Below are positions 50,267 to 59,023 of a DNA stretch of 64,000 nucleotides, piece by piece. Source of the stretch: UBA10103 sp964437185 (GTDB lineage: Bacteria > Patescibacteriota > Minisyncoccia > Phycocordibacterales > UBA2100); assembly GCA_964437185.1 (NCBI GenBank), contig CAYTFU010000004.1, positions 1 through 64,000 on the forward strand, in the 5' to 3' direction. The position numbers and the translations under genes are program-made. Positions within the stretch are counted from its first letter, which is position 1. Each line of letters starts with the position of its first letter. The notes under the pieces were generated by a model. It did no database searches and was not told the DNA's origin. It saw only the letters and a program-made list of their open reading frames with translations.

Positions 50267-50294
50267 ATGATACTACAATATCACTAAATGTCAA
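50267..50294 (-). promoter_or_regulatory. promoter of the 50221-49381 gene pair
   Basis: On the minus strand TTGACA (50294-50289) and TATCAT (50272-50267) are 16 bases apart; the RNA start would be about 38 bases before the ATG. Confidence 0.75.
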
Positions 50295-50310
50295 GGCCTC
50301 AAATCGAAAA

Positions 50311-50556
50311 TCATTTTGGGTGATTTCGGATACTGACAATGAAGTACACGCTTCCGTGAATGAAAAAATAGAAGCGCCAGTACTTGTTGATACGCGCTTG
50401 CCAGAGCCCTGTAGCCTCATCGTACTTTTTCGCGTGAAGCGAAGGGTGTCGGATGTCTCGCACCAAAAACATCCATTGCTTTTCGCACGATTTTCGGAGT
50501 GCGGGCGACAGTTTCTGATATTGCTTGTCCGCGTCATCGGCGAAACGAATGATCAT
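50311..50556 (-). CDS. RelE/ParE superfamily toxin
   Basis: The 81-residue protein matches the RelE-type toxin pattern: DADKQYQKLSPALRKSCEKQ helices, then DIRHPSLHAKKYDEATGLWQ and RINKYWRFYFFIHGSVYFIV strands ending in IRNHPK. Such toxins usually cleave mRNA in the ribosome, but the catalytic set varies. It starts 6 bases after the AbrB-type antitoxin gene, the expected order. Both genes lie between the small membrane genes and the coiled-protein pair. Confidence 0.82.
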   Translation of the reverse strand: MIIRFADDADKQYQKLSPALRKSCEKQWMFLVRDIRHPSLHAKKYDEATGLWQARINKYWRFYFFIHGSVYFIVSIRNHPK

Positions 50557-50562
50557 ACGGGC

Positions 50563-50832
50563 CTATACCCTCCCCCATTTTTCCTTACGCTTCTTGTGAA
50601 ATTCCTTTACGGATGAAAATTCAATGAAGTTCCCTGTTTTAAGATCTTCGAGGGCACGCCGCACATCTTCCTGAAGCGAGGGATCGAGGCGTGAGATCGG
50701 GGCAAGAAAAATTCCACCATCGCGTTCGCGCAACTCGAGTACATCCCCTTCGCCTACACTCAGGCGAGCTCGTACCTTCTTCGGAAGCGTGAGCACCCCT
50801 CGTGCTTGCATTTTTACGGTGATAGATGTCAT
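50563..50832 (-). CDS. AbrB/MazE-type antitoxin
   Basis: The 89-residue protein has an N-terminal swapped-hairpin AbrB/SpoVT DNA-binding domain (VKMQARGVLTLPKKVRARLSV, then GDVLELRERDGGIFLAPI). A C-terminal segment (LDPSLQEDVRRALEDLKTGN, then FHKKRKEKW) probably wraps the toxin. It precedes the RelE-like toxin by 6 bases. It likely represses its own promoter; a TTGATACAC-type stretch on the minus strand lies just upstream of the ATG. Confidence 0.82.
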   Translation of the reverse strand: MTSITVKMQARGVLTLPKKVRARLSVGEGDVLELRERDGGIFLAPISRLDPSLQEDVRRALEDLKTGNFIEFSSVKEFHKKRKEKWGRV

Positions 50833-50913
50833 ACAAAGTGTATCAACTCTTACTCGTGCAGTATTGCAGAAATACCGTATTTCTGCAAGTAGAGGTGGGG
50901 TGCAGTTAGTTCC

Positions 50914-51210
50914 CTACTTCGCCCCCAGACCCTCCTTCAATTCCTCTATGCGAATTTGGTTGTCGACATCCTTAAGCTCCTTCTCTAGTGCTTTTATCGT
51001 CTCAAGACCCGCTTGCTTGAGCGCAATATCAGCTTCCTCTTCGGCGACCTTGCTGCTTACTGCCTTTTCGAAAAGAGCAAAAAGTATTTCATTTCGTGTT
51101 TCCTCAGGGAACTCCGCAAGGTGATCGGCGAGGAATTTTTGTGCAGCAGCCTCATTGCCCGCATCGACAATTCGCTTATATTCATCGTAAAGTTCTGTAG
51201 GTGTAGACAT
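50914..51210 (-). CDS. hypothetical helical protein, 98 aa
   Basis: Not recognised. A fully helical acidic protein with a heptad-like C-terminal half (AGLETIKALEKELKDVDNQI). No signal peptide or membrane segment. It starts 1 base after the stop of the upstream coiled protein (51212-52297) and is in the same transcript, so the two may form a complex. Confidence 0.65.
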   Translation of the reverse strand: MSTPTELYDEYKRIVDAGNEAAAQKFLADHLAEFPEETRNEILFALFEKAVSSKVAEEEADIALKQAGLETIKALEKELKDVDNQIRIEELKEGLGAK

Positions 51211-51211
51211 A

Positions 51212-52297
51212 TTACAGTTTGAATTCTCCTTTTTTATCTCGGAGCATCATCCGAAGAAGTTCGAGCCCCACCTGCGCCCAGAAGCTCCTGCCCTTCGTAG
51301 CTTCTACATGTGCCACCTCTACCTGACCACGCCACCTGTCGAGATGTTGCTGCTGTTTGACAGCATCACTCTTATACGCACGGTACTCCGGAGTGGCCTT
51401 TTCCTGCTCCCAACCGTCCACCAACTGCGATGTCGATTGCATCTCTCTGCCCGCATCGCGAAACGACACTTCAGGGAGCTTCGGCTCCTTCCTATCCATA
51501 ACTTCTCTCATAAAGGCTTCTCTCAGCTCCGCATTGCCCTCGACAGCCTCACTCATAAGCTTGCCAACCTCACCGAGCTGCCTATTGATTTCGTCGCGCT
51601 CTGTGAACAATCTCGATCTCAGACCACTCCCCTCCAACCCACTTGCGAGTTTCTGAGCCTCCGATCCCTTTCCCCACCATCCGGACAACCCTGCCCGAAT
51701 CTCCTTACGGAAAAGCTCGACTCGCTTCGCCGGGTCATCCTCCCGCATGATATCTACAAATCGCTCCTCCGTTATCTTCAATTCCTCACACTTCTTTCTC
51801 AAGTCTTTATTGAGTGTTGAAAATGTACCGCCTGGATCCTCTCGGTGCCTTTTGTGCGACGCGAGCTTCTGTTGCATTTGCACCAATCGATCGGCATCAG
51901 GACCAAACGCAATCGAAGAAAGTTTGCTCCTCATTACCTCCGCAAATTTTTCGGGCCCAAGCAAGGTGAGTTGACCAGCCAGTGTAGGATCTTGCTCCGC
52001 AAACATCTTTATTGATTCGGGGGTCAACTGAGCCTCGACATTTGCGATGCGATTCATCGTTTCATTAAGCACTTTGTTTTTCTCTTGGAGCTCTCCAAAT
52101 TCCGCAAATCCTGGCTCTAGCATTCTTTTTGCCAAATCCTTCCCTGTCGGCCCTTCCGCCTCAAGCATCTTTCCGAAGAGAATACTGCGATCTTTGTCGC
52201 GCAAATTCTCGGCGAGTGTCGGGCCATTTGGGACCGTCGCTGCGGATACTGATGCAACGGCCTCGCGTTCCTTTTTTAGAAAGTCTTCGAGCACCAT
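51212..52297 (-). CDS. hypothetical helical protein, 361 aa
   Basis: Not recognised. It is mostly helical, rich in Lys/Glu/Arg, with segments such as FGELQEKNKVLNETMNRIAN suited to coiled coils. A repeat-like middle (MLEPGFAEFG, FAEQDPTLAGQLTLLGPEKF) follows, and the C terminus is amphipathic (FWAQVGLELLRMMLRDKKGE). The ORF extends to 52609 but that part mirrors the divergent gene; MVLEDFLKKERE at 52297 is the natural start. Similar long helical proteins of unknown role are common in Parcubacteria. It diverges from the 512-residue gene with 79 bases between starts. Confidence 0.68.
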   Translation of the reverse strand: MVLEDFLKKEREAVASVSAATVPNGPTLAENLRDKDRSILFGKMLEAEGPTGKDLAKRMLEPGFAEFGELQEKNKVLNETMNRIANVEAQLTPESIKMFAEQDPTLAGQLTLLGPEKFAEVMRSKLSSIAFGPDADRLVQMQQKLASHKRHREDPGGTFSTLNKDLRKKCEELKITEERFVDIMREDDPAKRVELFRKEIRAGLSGWWGKGSEAQKLASGLEGSGLRSRLFTERDEINRQLGEVGKLMSEAVEGNAELREAFMREVMDRKEPKLPEVSFRDAGREMQSTSQLVDGWEQEKATPEYRAYKSDAVKQQQHLDRWRGQVEVAHVEATKGRSFWAQVGLELLRMMLRDKKGEFKL

Positions 52298-52376
52298 GGT
52301 GCCCTGATGGTAGCAGAGGGGGGCGTGCGTGCAAGGGAGAGTGTTTACAACATTTGCTGGTACAATTTTGCTATCT

Positions 52377-53915
52377 ATGGCAAAGGGAGGCGCAATACGT
52401 GGAGGCCCCGGGGAGACCCCGAAACTTACCGGCGGACCTACGCCACCAACACCCGAGCAATTTGCTGAAAAAGAAGCTCGTCTCGAAGCAGCGATCCACG
52501 CGTACATAGATGAACTCCGTACCAGAGGGACAAGTAGCAAAGACGCTAGAAATATCGCGTCCGAAAACCTACGAGATTCTGACGAGCGTGATTGGGGACT
52601 TCTCGCCAATGAGGTTGATGCGGTATTTGCTTACGAAAGAGATGTCGAACGGGGGGCAACGGCTCAGGAAAGCTATGACAAGCGCGTTCAACACTTGGGC
52701 GGAGACCAACTCGATCGTTTCCATAGGGTAGCAGAGATCATTGGCTACCAGTTTGTAGACCCCGAAGATGCCGCGGCTTCTCCAGCACCTGCGCCGACCT
52801 CGCCACGGCCAATTTCCCCGCCCGTGGCTCCGGCAAACTCCACTCCTGCACCGACAGCTTCCGCTCCCCCTGCTACAATTGCGTCAATGCCCCCTACAAA
52901 AGCTCGAAGAGTAGAGCGTGGTACTCGAGCGTGGGATGATCCTTCAATCGATAAAATATTACCGACTCTCGAAGACGCTAATAAATCAGGACAAATAGAC
53001 AGCAAACTACCCTTTTGGATCGACCCGCGCGATAAATCAAAAGCGATCGTAAAACTTCCGAGCGGTCATACCGTTGTGGCCGCACACAGCGGGTGGGTAA
53101 ATTTAGGTGGCAAAGATTGGTTCTGGCATTCCGGCGAGCGGCAATTCCTTCTTAAGCCTGCGTTTGACGCAGCGCCCGATACGCGCGTCAAAGAACGCGA
53201 GCGAACTCCGAAAGAAACGAAGGCAGAGGCCGAGGCACGGGCTGTCGAGAAGGCTCGGGCGGAACTTGCTCAGGAGAAATTGTGGCGCGATCAGACGATG
53301 AATCGCATCGTCGCGCGTCGGACAGAGATAGAGCGCGAAAATGCCGAAGAGGCGGTCGTAGAAAATGCGAGACGTGCAGGAGAAACAGCCGAATCCTTCT
53401 CCCCCGATCTCTGTCGAGAAATTTTATCAAGAGACGCGACACTAAAGGAAATTGTGGGTGAAAGAGATAGCGCTGACGTGACGGGAAAGATTCAACGCGC
53501 GATTCGCGATCTTGCGAATGCAGAACCGGACCGGTTGGAGACGACTGCAAAAGCCCTGCGCGAACTCAAAACATACTCTGATTCGACGCACAAACGGGAA
53601 ATGACGTCTCTTGCCACGGAGTGCGCGAAAAGCGGTGTAGACCTGCAAACGTTTGAGCGAGCAATGCAAAGTGAGAGATCCGAAGCTCTCGAAAAATTGC
53701 GCGAGAAGATTTATGGTGGGTATGGATTTATTAAGCGCAGCCTGCGCTTCCTTACACGAGGTCTCCTTTTTTCCGGCCGCGCGAAAGCACGAGAACTTTT
53801 CGAAAAGACAGCTCCTCGGTATCGCACTACAGAAAAAAAACTGAGCGACTTGAGCTCCTCCTTTCGCTCTACGATCGAAGACCGATTGAGAGCAAACTTG
53901 CCCCGAAATTCATAA
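52377..53915 (+). CDS. hypothetical coiled protein, 512 aa
   Basis: Not recognised. A Gly/Pro-rich N terminus (MAKGGAIRGGPGETPKL) leads to a helical region to about 130. An Ala/Pro/Ser linker (about 135-185) and a small beta-rich region with Trp residues (SGWVNLGGKDWFWHSGE, about 235-255) follow. A long charged helical region runs to the end, with a basic amphipathic segment (GFIKRSLRFLTRGLLFSG). No signal peptide. TACAAT (52361-52366) is 10 bases before the ATG. It ends in a hairpin terminator and may be functionally tied to the divergent helical genes. Confidence 0.68.
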   Translation: MAKGGAIRGGPGETPKLTGGPTPPTPEQFAEKEARLEAAIHAYIDELRTRGTSSKDARNIASENLRDSDERDWGLLANEVDAVFAYERDVERGATAQESYDKRVQHLGGDQLDRFHRVAEIIGYQFVDPEDAAASPAPAPTSPRPISPPVAPANSTPAPTASAPPATIASMPPTKARRVERGTRAWDDPSIDKILPTLEDANKSGQIDSKLPFWIDPRDKSKAIVKLPSGHTVVAAHSGWVNLGGKDWFWHSGERQFLLKPAFDAAPDTRVKERERTPKETKAEAEARAVEKARAELAQEKLWRDQTMNRIVARRTEIERENAEEAVVENARRAGETAESFSPDLCREILSRDATLKEIVGERDSADVTGKIQRAIRDLANAEPDRLETTAKALRELKTYSDSTHKREMTSLATECAKSGVDLQTFERAMQSERSEALEKLREKIYGGYGFIKRSLRFLTRGLLFSGRAKARELFEKTAPRYRTTEKKLSDLSSSFRSTIEDRLRANLPRNS

Positions 53916-53929
53916 GGCTGAAAGATTTA

Positions 53930-53958
53930 GCACCCGCCTTCTTCGGAAGAGCGGGTGC
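53930..53958. terminator. hairpin between convergent genes
   Basis: GCACCCGC (53930-53937) pairs with GCGGGTGC (53951-53958) around a 13-base loop containing an inner CTTC/GGAAG match. It lies between the 512-residue gene stop at 53915 and the secreted-protein stop at 53983, and probably ends both transcripts. Confidence 0.65.
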
Positions 53959-53982
53959 TTGGGATCTCGCACGATGGTAACT

Positions 53983-54246
53983 TTACCAACAGTGTCGATC
54001 CCCAGGATTGCCCCAGACCAAGCCTCCACCCGGCGTCGGGAACCAGCCGGGAACCGTAACCATCCAGCAGGGCCGCGGGGGCGGAGCGTAGTAGACGGAC
54101 GGCGGAACAACATACCGTGGCACGTGCCAGTGCGGCGGCGGCACATGGTGGTGATGGCGGCGCGGATGGTACTGCGCCGAGGCCGGAGTGGCCACGACGA
54201 GCAAAGCGCCGAGGGCAGCAATGGAAAGACAAAGAACTGGGCGCAT
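53983..54246 (-). CDS. small secreted His/Pro-rich protein, 87 aa
   Basis: Not recognised. A signal peptide (MRPVLCLSIAALGALLVVAT, cleavage after ASA) precedes a short mature peptide rich in His, Pro, Tyr and Trp (YHPRRHHHHVPPPHWHVPRY) that ends GNPGDRHCW. The His cluster could bind metal. AGGAGGT lies 4 bases before the ATG at 54246, the strongest ribosome site in the window. A 10-bp hairpin lies just upstream of it. Signal peptide and ribosome site look proteobacterial. Confidence 0.7.
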   Translation of the reverse strand: MRPVLCLSIAALGALLVVATPASAQYHPRRHHHHVPPPHWHVPRYVVPPSVYYAPPPRPCWMVTVPGWFPTPGGGLVWGNPGDRHCW

Positions 54247-54263
54247 GGTTACCTCCTGCGCTG

Positions 54264-54288
54264 CGAATGCTCCCCAATGGAGCATTCG
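54264..54288 (-). promoter_or_regulatory. hairpin upstream of the His/Pro-rich gene
   Basis: CGAATGCTCC (54264-54273) pairs perfectly with GGAGCATTCG (54279-54288) with a 5-base loop. In the mRNA it ends about 8 bases before AGGAGGT, where it could protect the 5' end or modulate ribosome access. Confidence 0.5.
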
Positions 54289-54309
54289 ACTGTGGCGAAA
54301 TGGTACCAC

Positions 54310-54332
54310 GCGATTGACTATTTGTCAATCGC
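54310..54332 (-). promoter_or_regulatory. inverted repeat containing the His/Pro-rich gene -35 and the upstream gene stop
   Basis: GCGATTGAC (54310-54318) and GTCAATCGC (54324-54332) form a perfect 9-bp inverted repeat with a 5-base loop. On the minus strand it contains TTGACA, with TACCAT 17 bases later as a possible -10. It also contains the stop codon of the hexapeptide protein, so it may end that transcript. Confidence 0.5.
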
Positions 54333-55023
54333 TTTTCTCGCGCGGTACCTTTACTTTACCGATAGCGGGGGGGCCGCCGATGACTGCGGAGTATCCGATA
54401 TTCTCAGAGTAGCCAATGTTTACTGCATATCCGATCGGCACAGAATAACCAATTGGTGCCGATGTTCCCAAAGACACCCCCTGACCGACGTCTGCTGCCG
54501 TGCCGATCGCAATGCTGTACCCAATATCGGTGGGTGTGCCGCTCCCCTGCGTTGCGTATCCGATCTCGGTCGAATACCCGATGTCTGCGCCATATCCTAT
54601 GTCGTAAGCATGACCAACGCCGACTCCATCTCCAATCGTCACTGAATTTCCAATGTCCGTCGCAACGGCGGGAATTGGAGCGGAGTACCCTACATCTGCA
54701 GGCTGTCCGGTGGATACGGAGTATCCAATCCCTATCGGATACCCGACAGTTGAAGTATGACCGATCGGATAGCCGTAGGTGTGAAGGGGCACGGAACGGC
54801 CTACGGATATTGGAGCCGCTACGGTCGCCGAACAGCCTACGGGATAGCTCCCGAAGGAAGGCCGCAGCAATTGCACAATGCGAATCACGAGCGGCGGGCG
54901 CGTGGTCGTGGGTCGATAATTGCATCCCGAAGCATTTACGGCACCCGGAAAAACCGCGACCGTTATTGCAAATACCGCGCCCAAAAGGAGCGCTGAGCTC
55001 ATTTGTTTTTTATTGTGCGTCAT
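54325..55023 (-). CDS. secreted hexapeptide-repeat protein, predicted left-handed beta helix
   Basis: The 232-residue protein has a signal peptide (about 1-31, ending VNA), a short Arg/Thr-rich region and about 25 imperfect hexapeptides from residue 65 to 220. They have the form [IVL]-G-[YTQN]-x-[SAV]-x, for example IGYSVP, IGYAVN, IGYSEN, IGTAAD. This is the pattern of left-handed beta-helix solenoids. No acyltransferase loop or catalytic His is present, so a structural surface role is likely. Its start overlaps the sortase stop by 14 bases, so the two are co-expressed. It has no LPXTG-like motif or membrane anchor. Confidence 0.78.
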   Translation of the reverse strand: MTHNKKQMSSALLLGAVFAITVAVFPGAVNASGCNYRPTTTRPPLVIRIVQLLRPSFGSYPVGCSATVAAPISVGRSVPLHTYGYPIGHTSTVGYPIGIGYSVSTGQPADVGYSAPIPAVATDIGNSVTIGDGVGVGHAYDIGYGADIGYSTEIGYATQGSGTPTDIGYSIAIGTAADVGQGVSLGTSAPIGYSVPIGYAVNIGYSENIGYSAVIGGPPAIGKVKVPREKSD

Positions 55024-55726
55024 ATGATCCTACAAATTCAGCTTCTAATACAAACCGCGCGCTTTTTCCTGTTAGCGTGTCACAGGTGACGAGAGTAAGT
55101 CGCGTGCCGCGCTCGGGCGAAAGGTCAATTATCGTATCCGATGCATCCACTTGTCGCAGCGAGGTGACGGTATAGAGGTAGGCTGTATCGGCGCCACGGA
55201 GCGTAATCATGTCGCCCGTTTGCAATTCCGGTATTCGATTGAACGCCTGAAACATTTTGTTGCGCACGATGGGAAGATTGGAGGAGTGTGCAAAGATGAT
55301 CATCGTTCCGACTTCGCCGAGCTTTGCAGAATCGACATGCCGCGCAGGTCCGTTTTTCAGAAGCTCATCGAGCGCGGGAATGTCGCGCGTCTCTGGATTT
55401 TGGATTGCGAGATCGAGGTTGATCGCTGGAATCTGTATGCGCTCTGGTAGGGCGACCTCGTTTGCACTCATTACATATGTCGGAGCTGGAGTCGGAGTTT
55501 CTCCGAGCTGCGGCAGGCTCGAAATAGCGATTCCCGAGGTTTCCGTCGGCGCAGCAGTGGCCTGAGCCACTTTCGGGGAGGAGCGCTCTGAACTATCGAG
55601 GTAATTGGGAACGAGACCGACAGAGTCTGCTACACTCACGGTACATACAAATATCAGCACAAATGCGGCAAAAAAGAGCCCTCCTGGTGCCTTTTCTTCG
55701 GAAATATGTGGGTTCTGAGCAGTCAT
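55010..55726 (-). CDS. sortase (class D/E-like)
   Basis: The 238-residue transpeptidase has one N-terminal membrane helix (FFAAFVLIFVCTVSVADSVG), a Ser/Thr/Pro linker and a sortase barrel. The catalytic His is about residue 147 in IIFAHSSNLP, the Cys about 215 in LTLVTCDTL and the Arg about 224 in KSARFVLEA. Sortases link LPXTG-like proteins to the wall or to each other; the adhesin 8 kb away has IPYTG. The Met at 55726 was chosen over 55747. TTGACA-17-TATTGT lies upstream. The hexapeptide gene overlaps its end. Confidence 0.88.
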   Translation of the reverse strand: MTAQNPHISEEKAPGGLFFAAFVLIFVCTVSVADSVGLVPNYLDSSERSSPKVAQATAAPTETSGIAISSLPQLGETPTPAPTYVMSANEVALPERIQIPAINLDLAIQNPETRDIPALDELLKNGPARHVDSAKLGEVGTMIIFAHSSNLPIVRNKMFQAFNRIPELQTGDMITLRGADTAYLYTVTSLRQVDASDTIIDLSPERGTRLTLVTCDTLTGKSARFVLEAEFVGSYDAQ

Positions 55727-55738
55727 AACGATGCCGGA

Positions 55739-55783
55739 ACAATACATTGTAAAGTTGGATTTGTCAACCTTGGGGACTTGACA
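55739..55783. promoter_or_regulatory. back-to-back promoters for sortase and the CARDB-like gene
   Basis: Minus strand: TTGACA (55767-55762) and TATTGT (55744-55739), 17 bases apart, for the sortase. Plus strand: TTGACA at 55778-55783 for the divergent gene, with a less clear -10. The two -35 boxes are only 10 bases apart, so the genes are likely co-regulated. Confidence 0.65.
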
Positions 55784-55815
55784 AGTTATGCGTTATATGT
55801 GAATATGGCGCTGTT

Positions 55816-56838
55816 ATGTCATCCGACGACAGCACGGTCCTCACCGAGGAACCGCATCCGAGCCTTCTTTCGAGCGTGCTCGTCATAGCGGGTTTTATCA
55901 CCCTTACGGCCATTGTGTTGTGGGGGCTCCTCCATGTTGCAACCATCGCCTCCCCCTGGCTCGATTCCCTCTTCGGGACGCCAAAGCCCCTCATTGAAGT
56001 AACCGCGCCTTCCGAAGTGCAATCGGGTGAGGAGTTTGCGATCAGCTGGAAACACGAAACCGATGCAGAAGGTATGTATACGCTCCTATATCAGTGCCGC
56101 GACAACCTTCGTCTTGAGACGGTGGGAGCGGGTGCTCCGCGCGTTATTCCCTGTGGAGCAGCCGTTACTGTGGCGTCTCCTGAAAAGACAATCGGTGTGA
56201 GGCCAATGCTGTCGGGCACTGCGTCGACGAGCGTTTCGATCTCAATCGTCTTTCTCCCAAACACGCCGGTACTTTCGGGGACGACGACAGAATCCGATGC
56301 GGAGAATGCGCGTGCAGAGGGTAGCGCCACGGTAATCGTCAATCCAAAACCTGCGGCGACGCAGCCGCTGCCGACGACCTCAACTGAGCCTGTGGCACGC
56401 CCCACAACGCCCGCTGTCACGGTACTTCCGACGAACCCTGCCACACCACCTTCGCAATACTCCGTGACGACTACGCGCATCCAGGCGCCCGCTACCCCAC
56501 CAGACCTCACCGTGCAAATCCTTTCGCTCAGAATTGATCCTTCGGGAATGGGGATCGTGGAATTTGATATCGCAAACGTGGGCGGAAGCACGAGCGGCTC
56601 GTATACCTTTGAGGTTTACCTCCCAACGCGATCGCTCTACACGTATTCTTCGTCAGTACAATCGCCTCTCAGCGCGGGCGGCCACATCGTGAACACGCTC
56701 CGGTTTGGAGATGGCATGAGCGGCGCGGTCACGATCGTCGTCGATCCTACCAATACTTCCCGCGAGGTAAACGTAAACAACAACATCACAACGCGACAGG
56801 TCGCAGGTCCCACCTATCCGCAATCGTACGGATTTTAA
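55816..56838 (+). CDS. membrane-anchored extracellular protein with CARDB-like domain
   Basis: The 340-residue protein has one membrane helix (about residues 18-42, LVIAGFITLTAIVLWGLLHV). An extracellular beta domain follows (EVTAPSEVQSGEEFAISWKH, 55-160; two Cys), then a Thr/Pro/Ala-rich linker (about 170-230). A C-terminal CARDB-like beta-sandwich (LTVQILSLRIDPSGMGIVEF) closes the protein, with the typical NNNITTRQV end. It is divergent from the sortase and shares its promoter region, so a part in surface assembly or adhesion is likely. No sorting motif is seen. Confidence 0.75.
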   Translation: MSSDDSTVLTEEPHPSLLSSVLVIAGFITLTAIVLWGLLHVATIASPWLDSLFGTPKPLIEVTAPSEVQSGEEFAISWKHETDAEGMYTLLYQCRDNLRLETVGAGAPRVIPCGAAVTVASPEKTIGVRPMLSGTASTSVSISIVFLPNTPVLSGTTTESDAENARAEGSATVIVNPKPAATQPLPTTSTEPVARPTTPAVTVLPTNPATPPSQYSVTTTRIQAPATPPDLTVQILSLRIDPSGMGIVEFDIANVGGSTSGSYTFEVYLPTRSLYTYSSSVQSPLSAGGHIVNTLRFGDGMSGAVTIVVDPTNTSREVNVNNNITTRQVAGPTYPQSYGF

Positions 56839-56857
56839 AGTGCCCAGTGGCCACTGA

Positions 56858-56885
56858 AAAAAGGCGGGGTCTCCCCCGCCTTTTT
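56858..56885. terminator. bidirectional terminator between the CARDB-like gene and gyrB
   Basis: AAAAAGGCGGGG and CCCCGCCTTTTT form a perfect 12-bp stem with loop TCTC. A and T runs on the two sides let it work for both convergent genes. Confidence 0.92.
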
Positions 56886-56895
56886 CTTTTATTTT

Positions 56896-58953
<2,058 letters not shown>

Positions 58954-59023
58954 ATTTAGTCGGACAATTATACCAAAATCCGGCTGCTTTGCCAGCCCTA
59001 GAATTGCCAGATATAGTTTCTAT

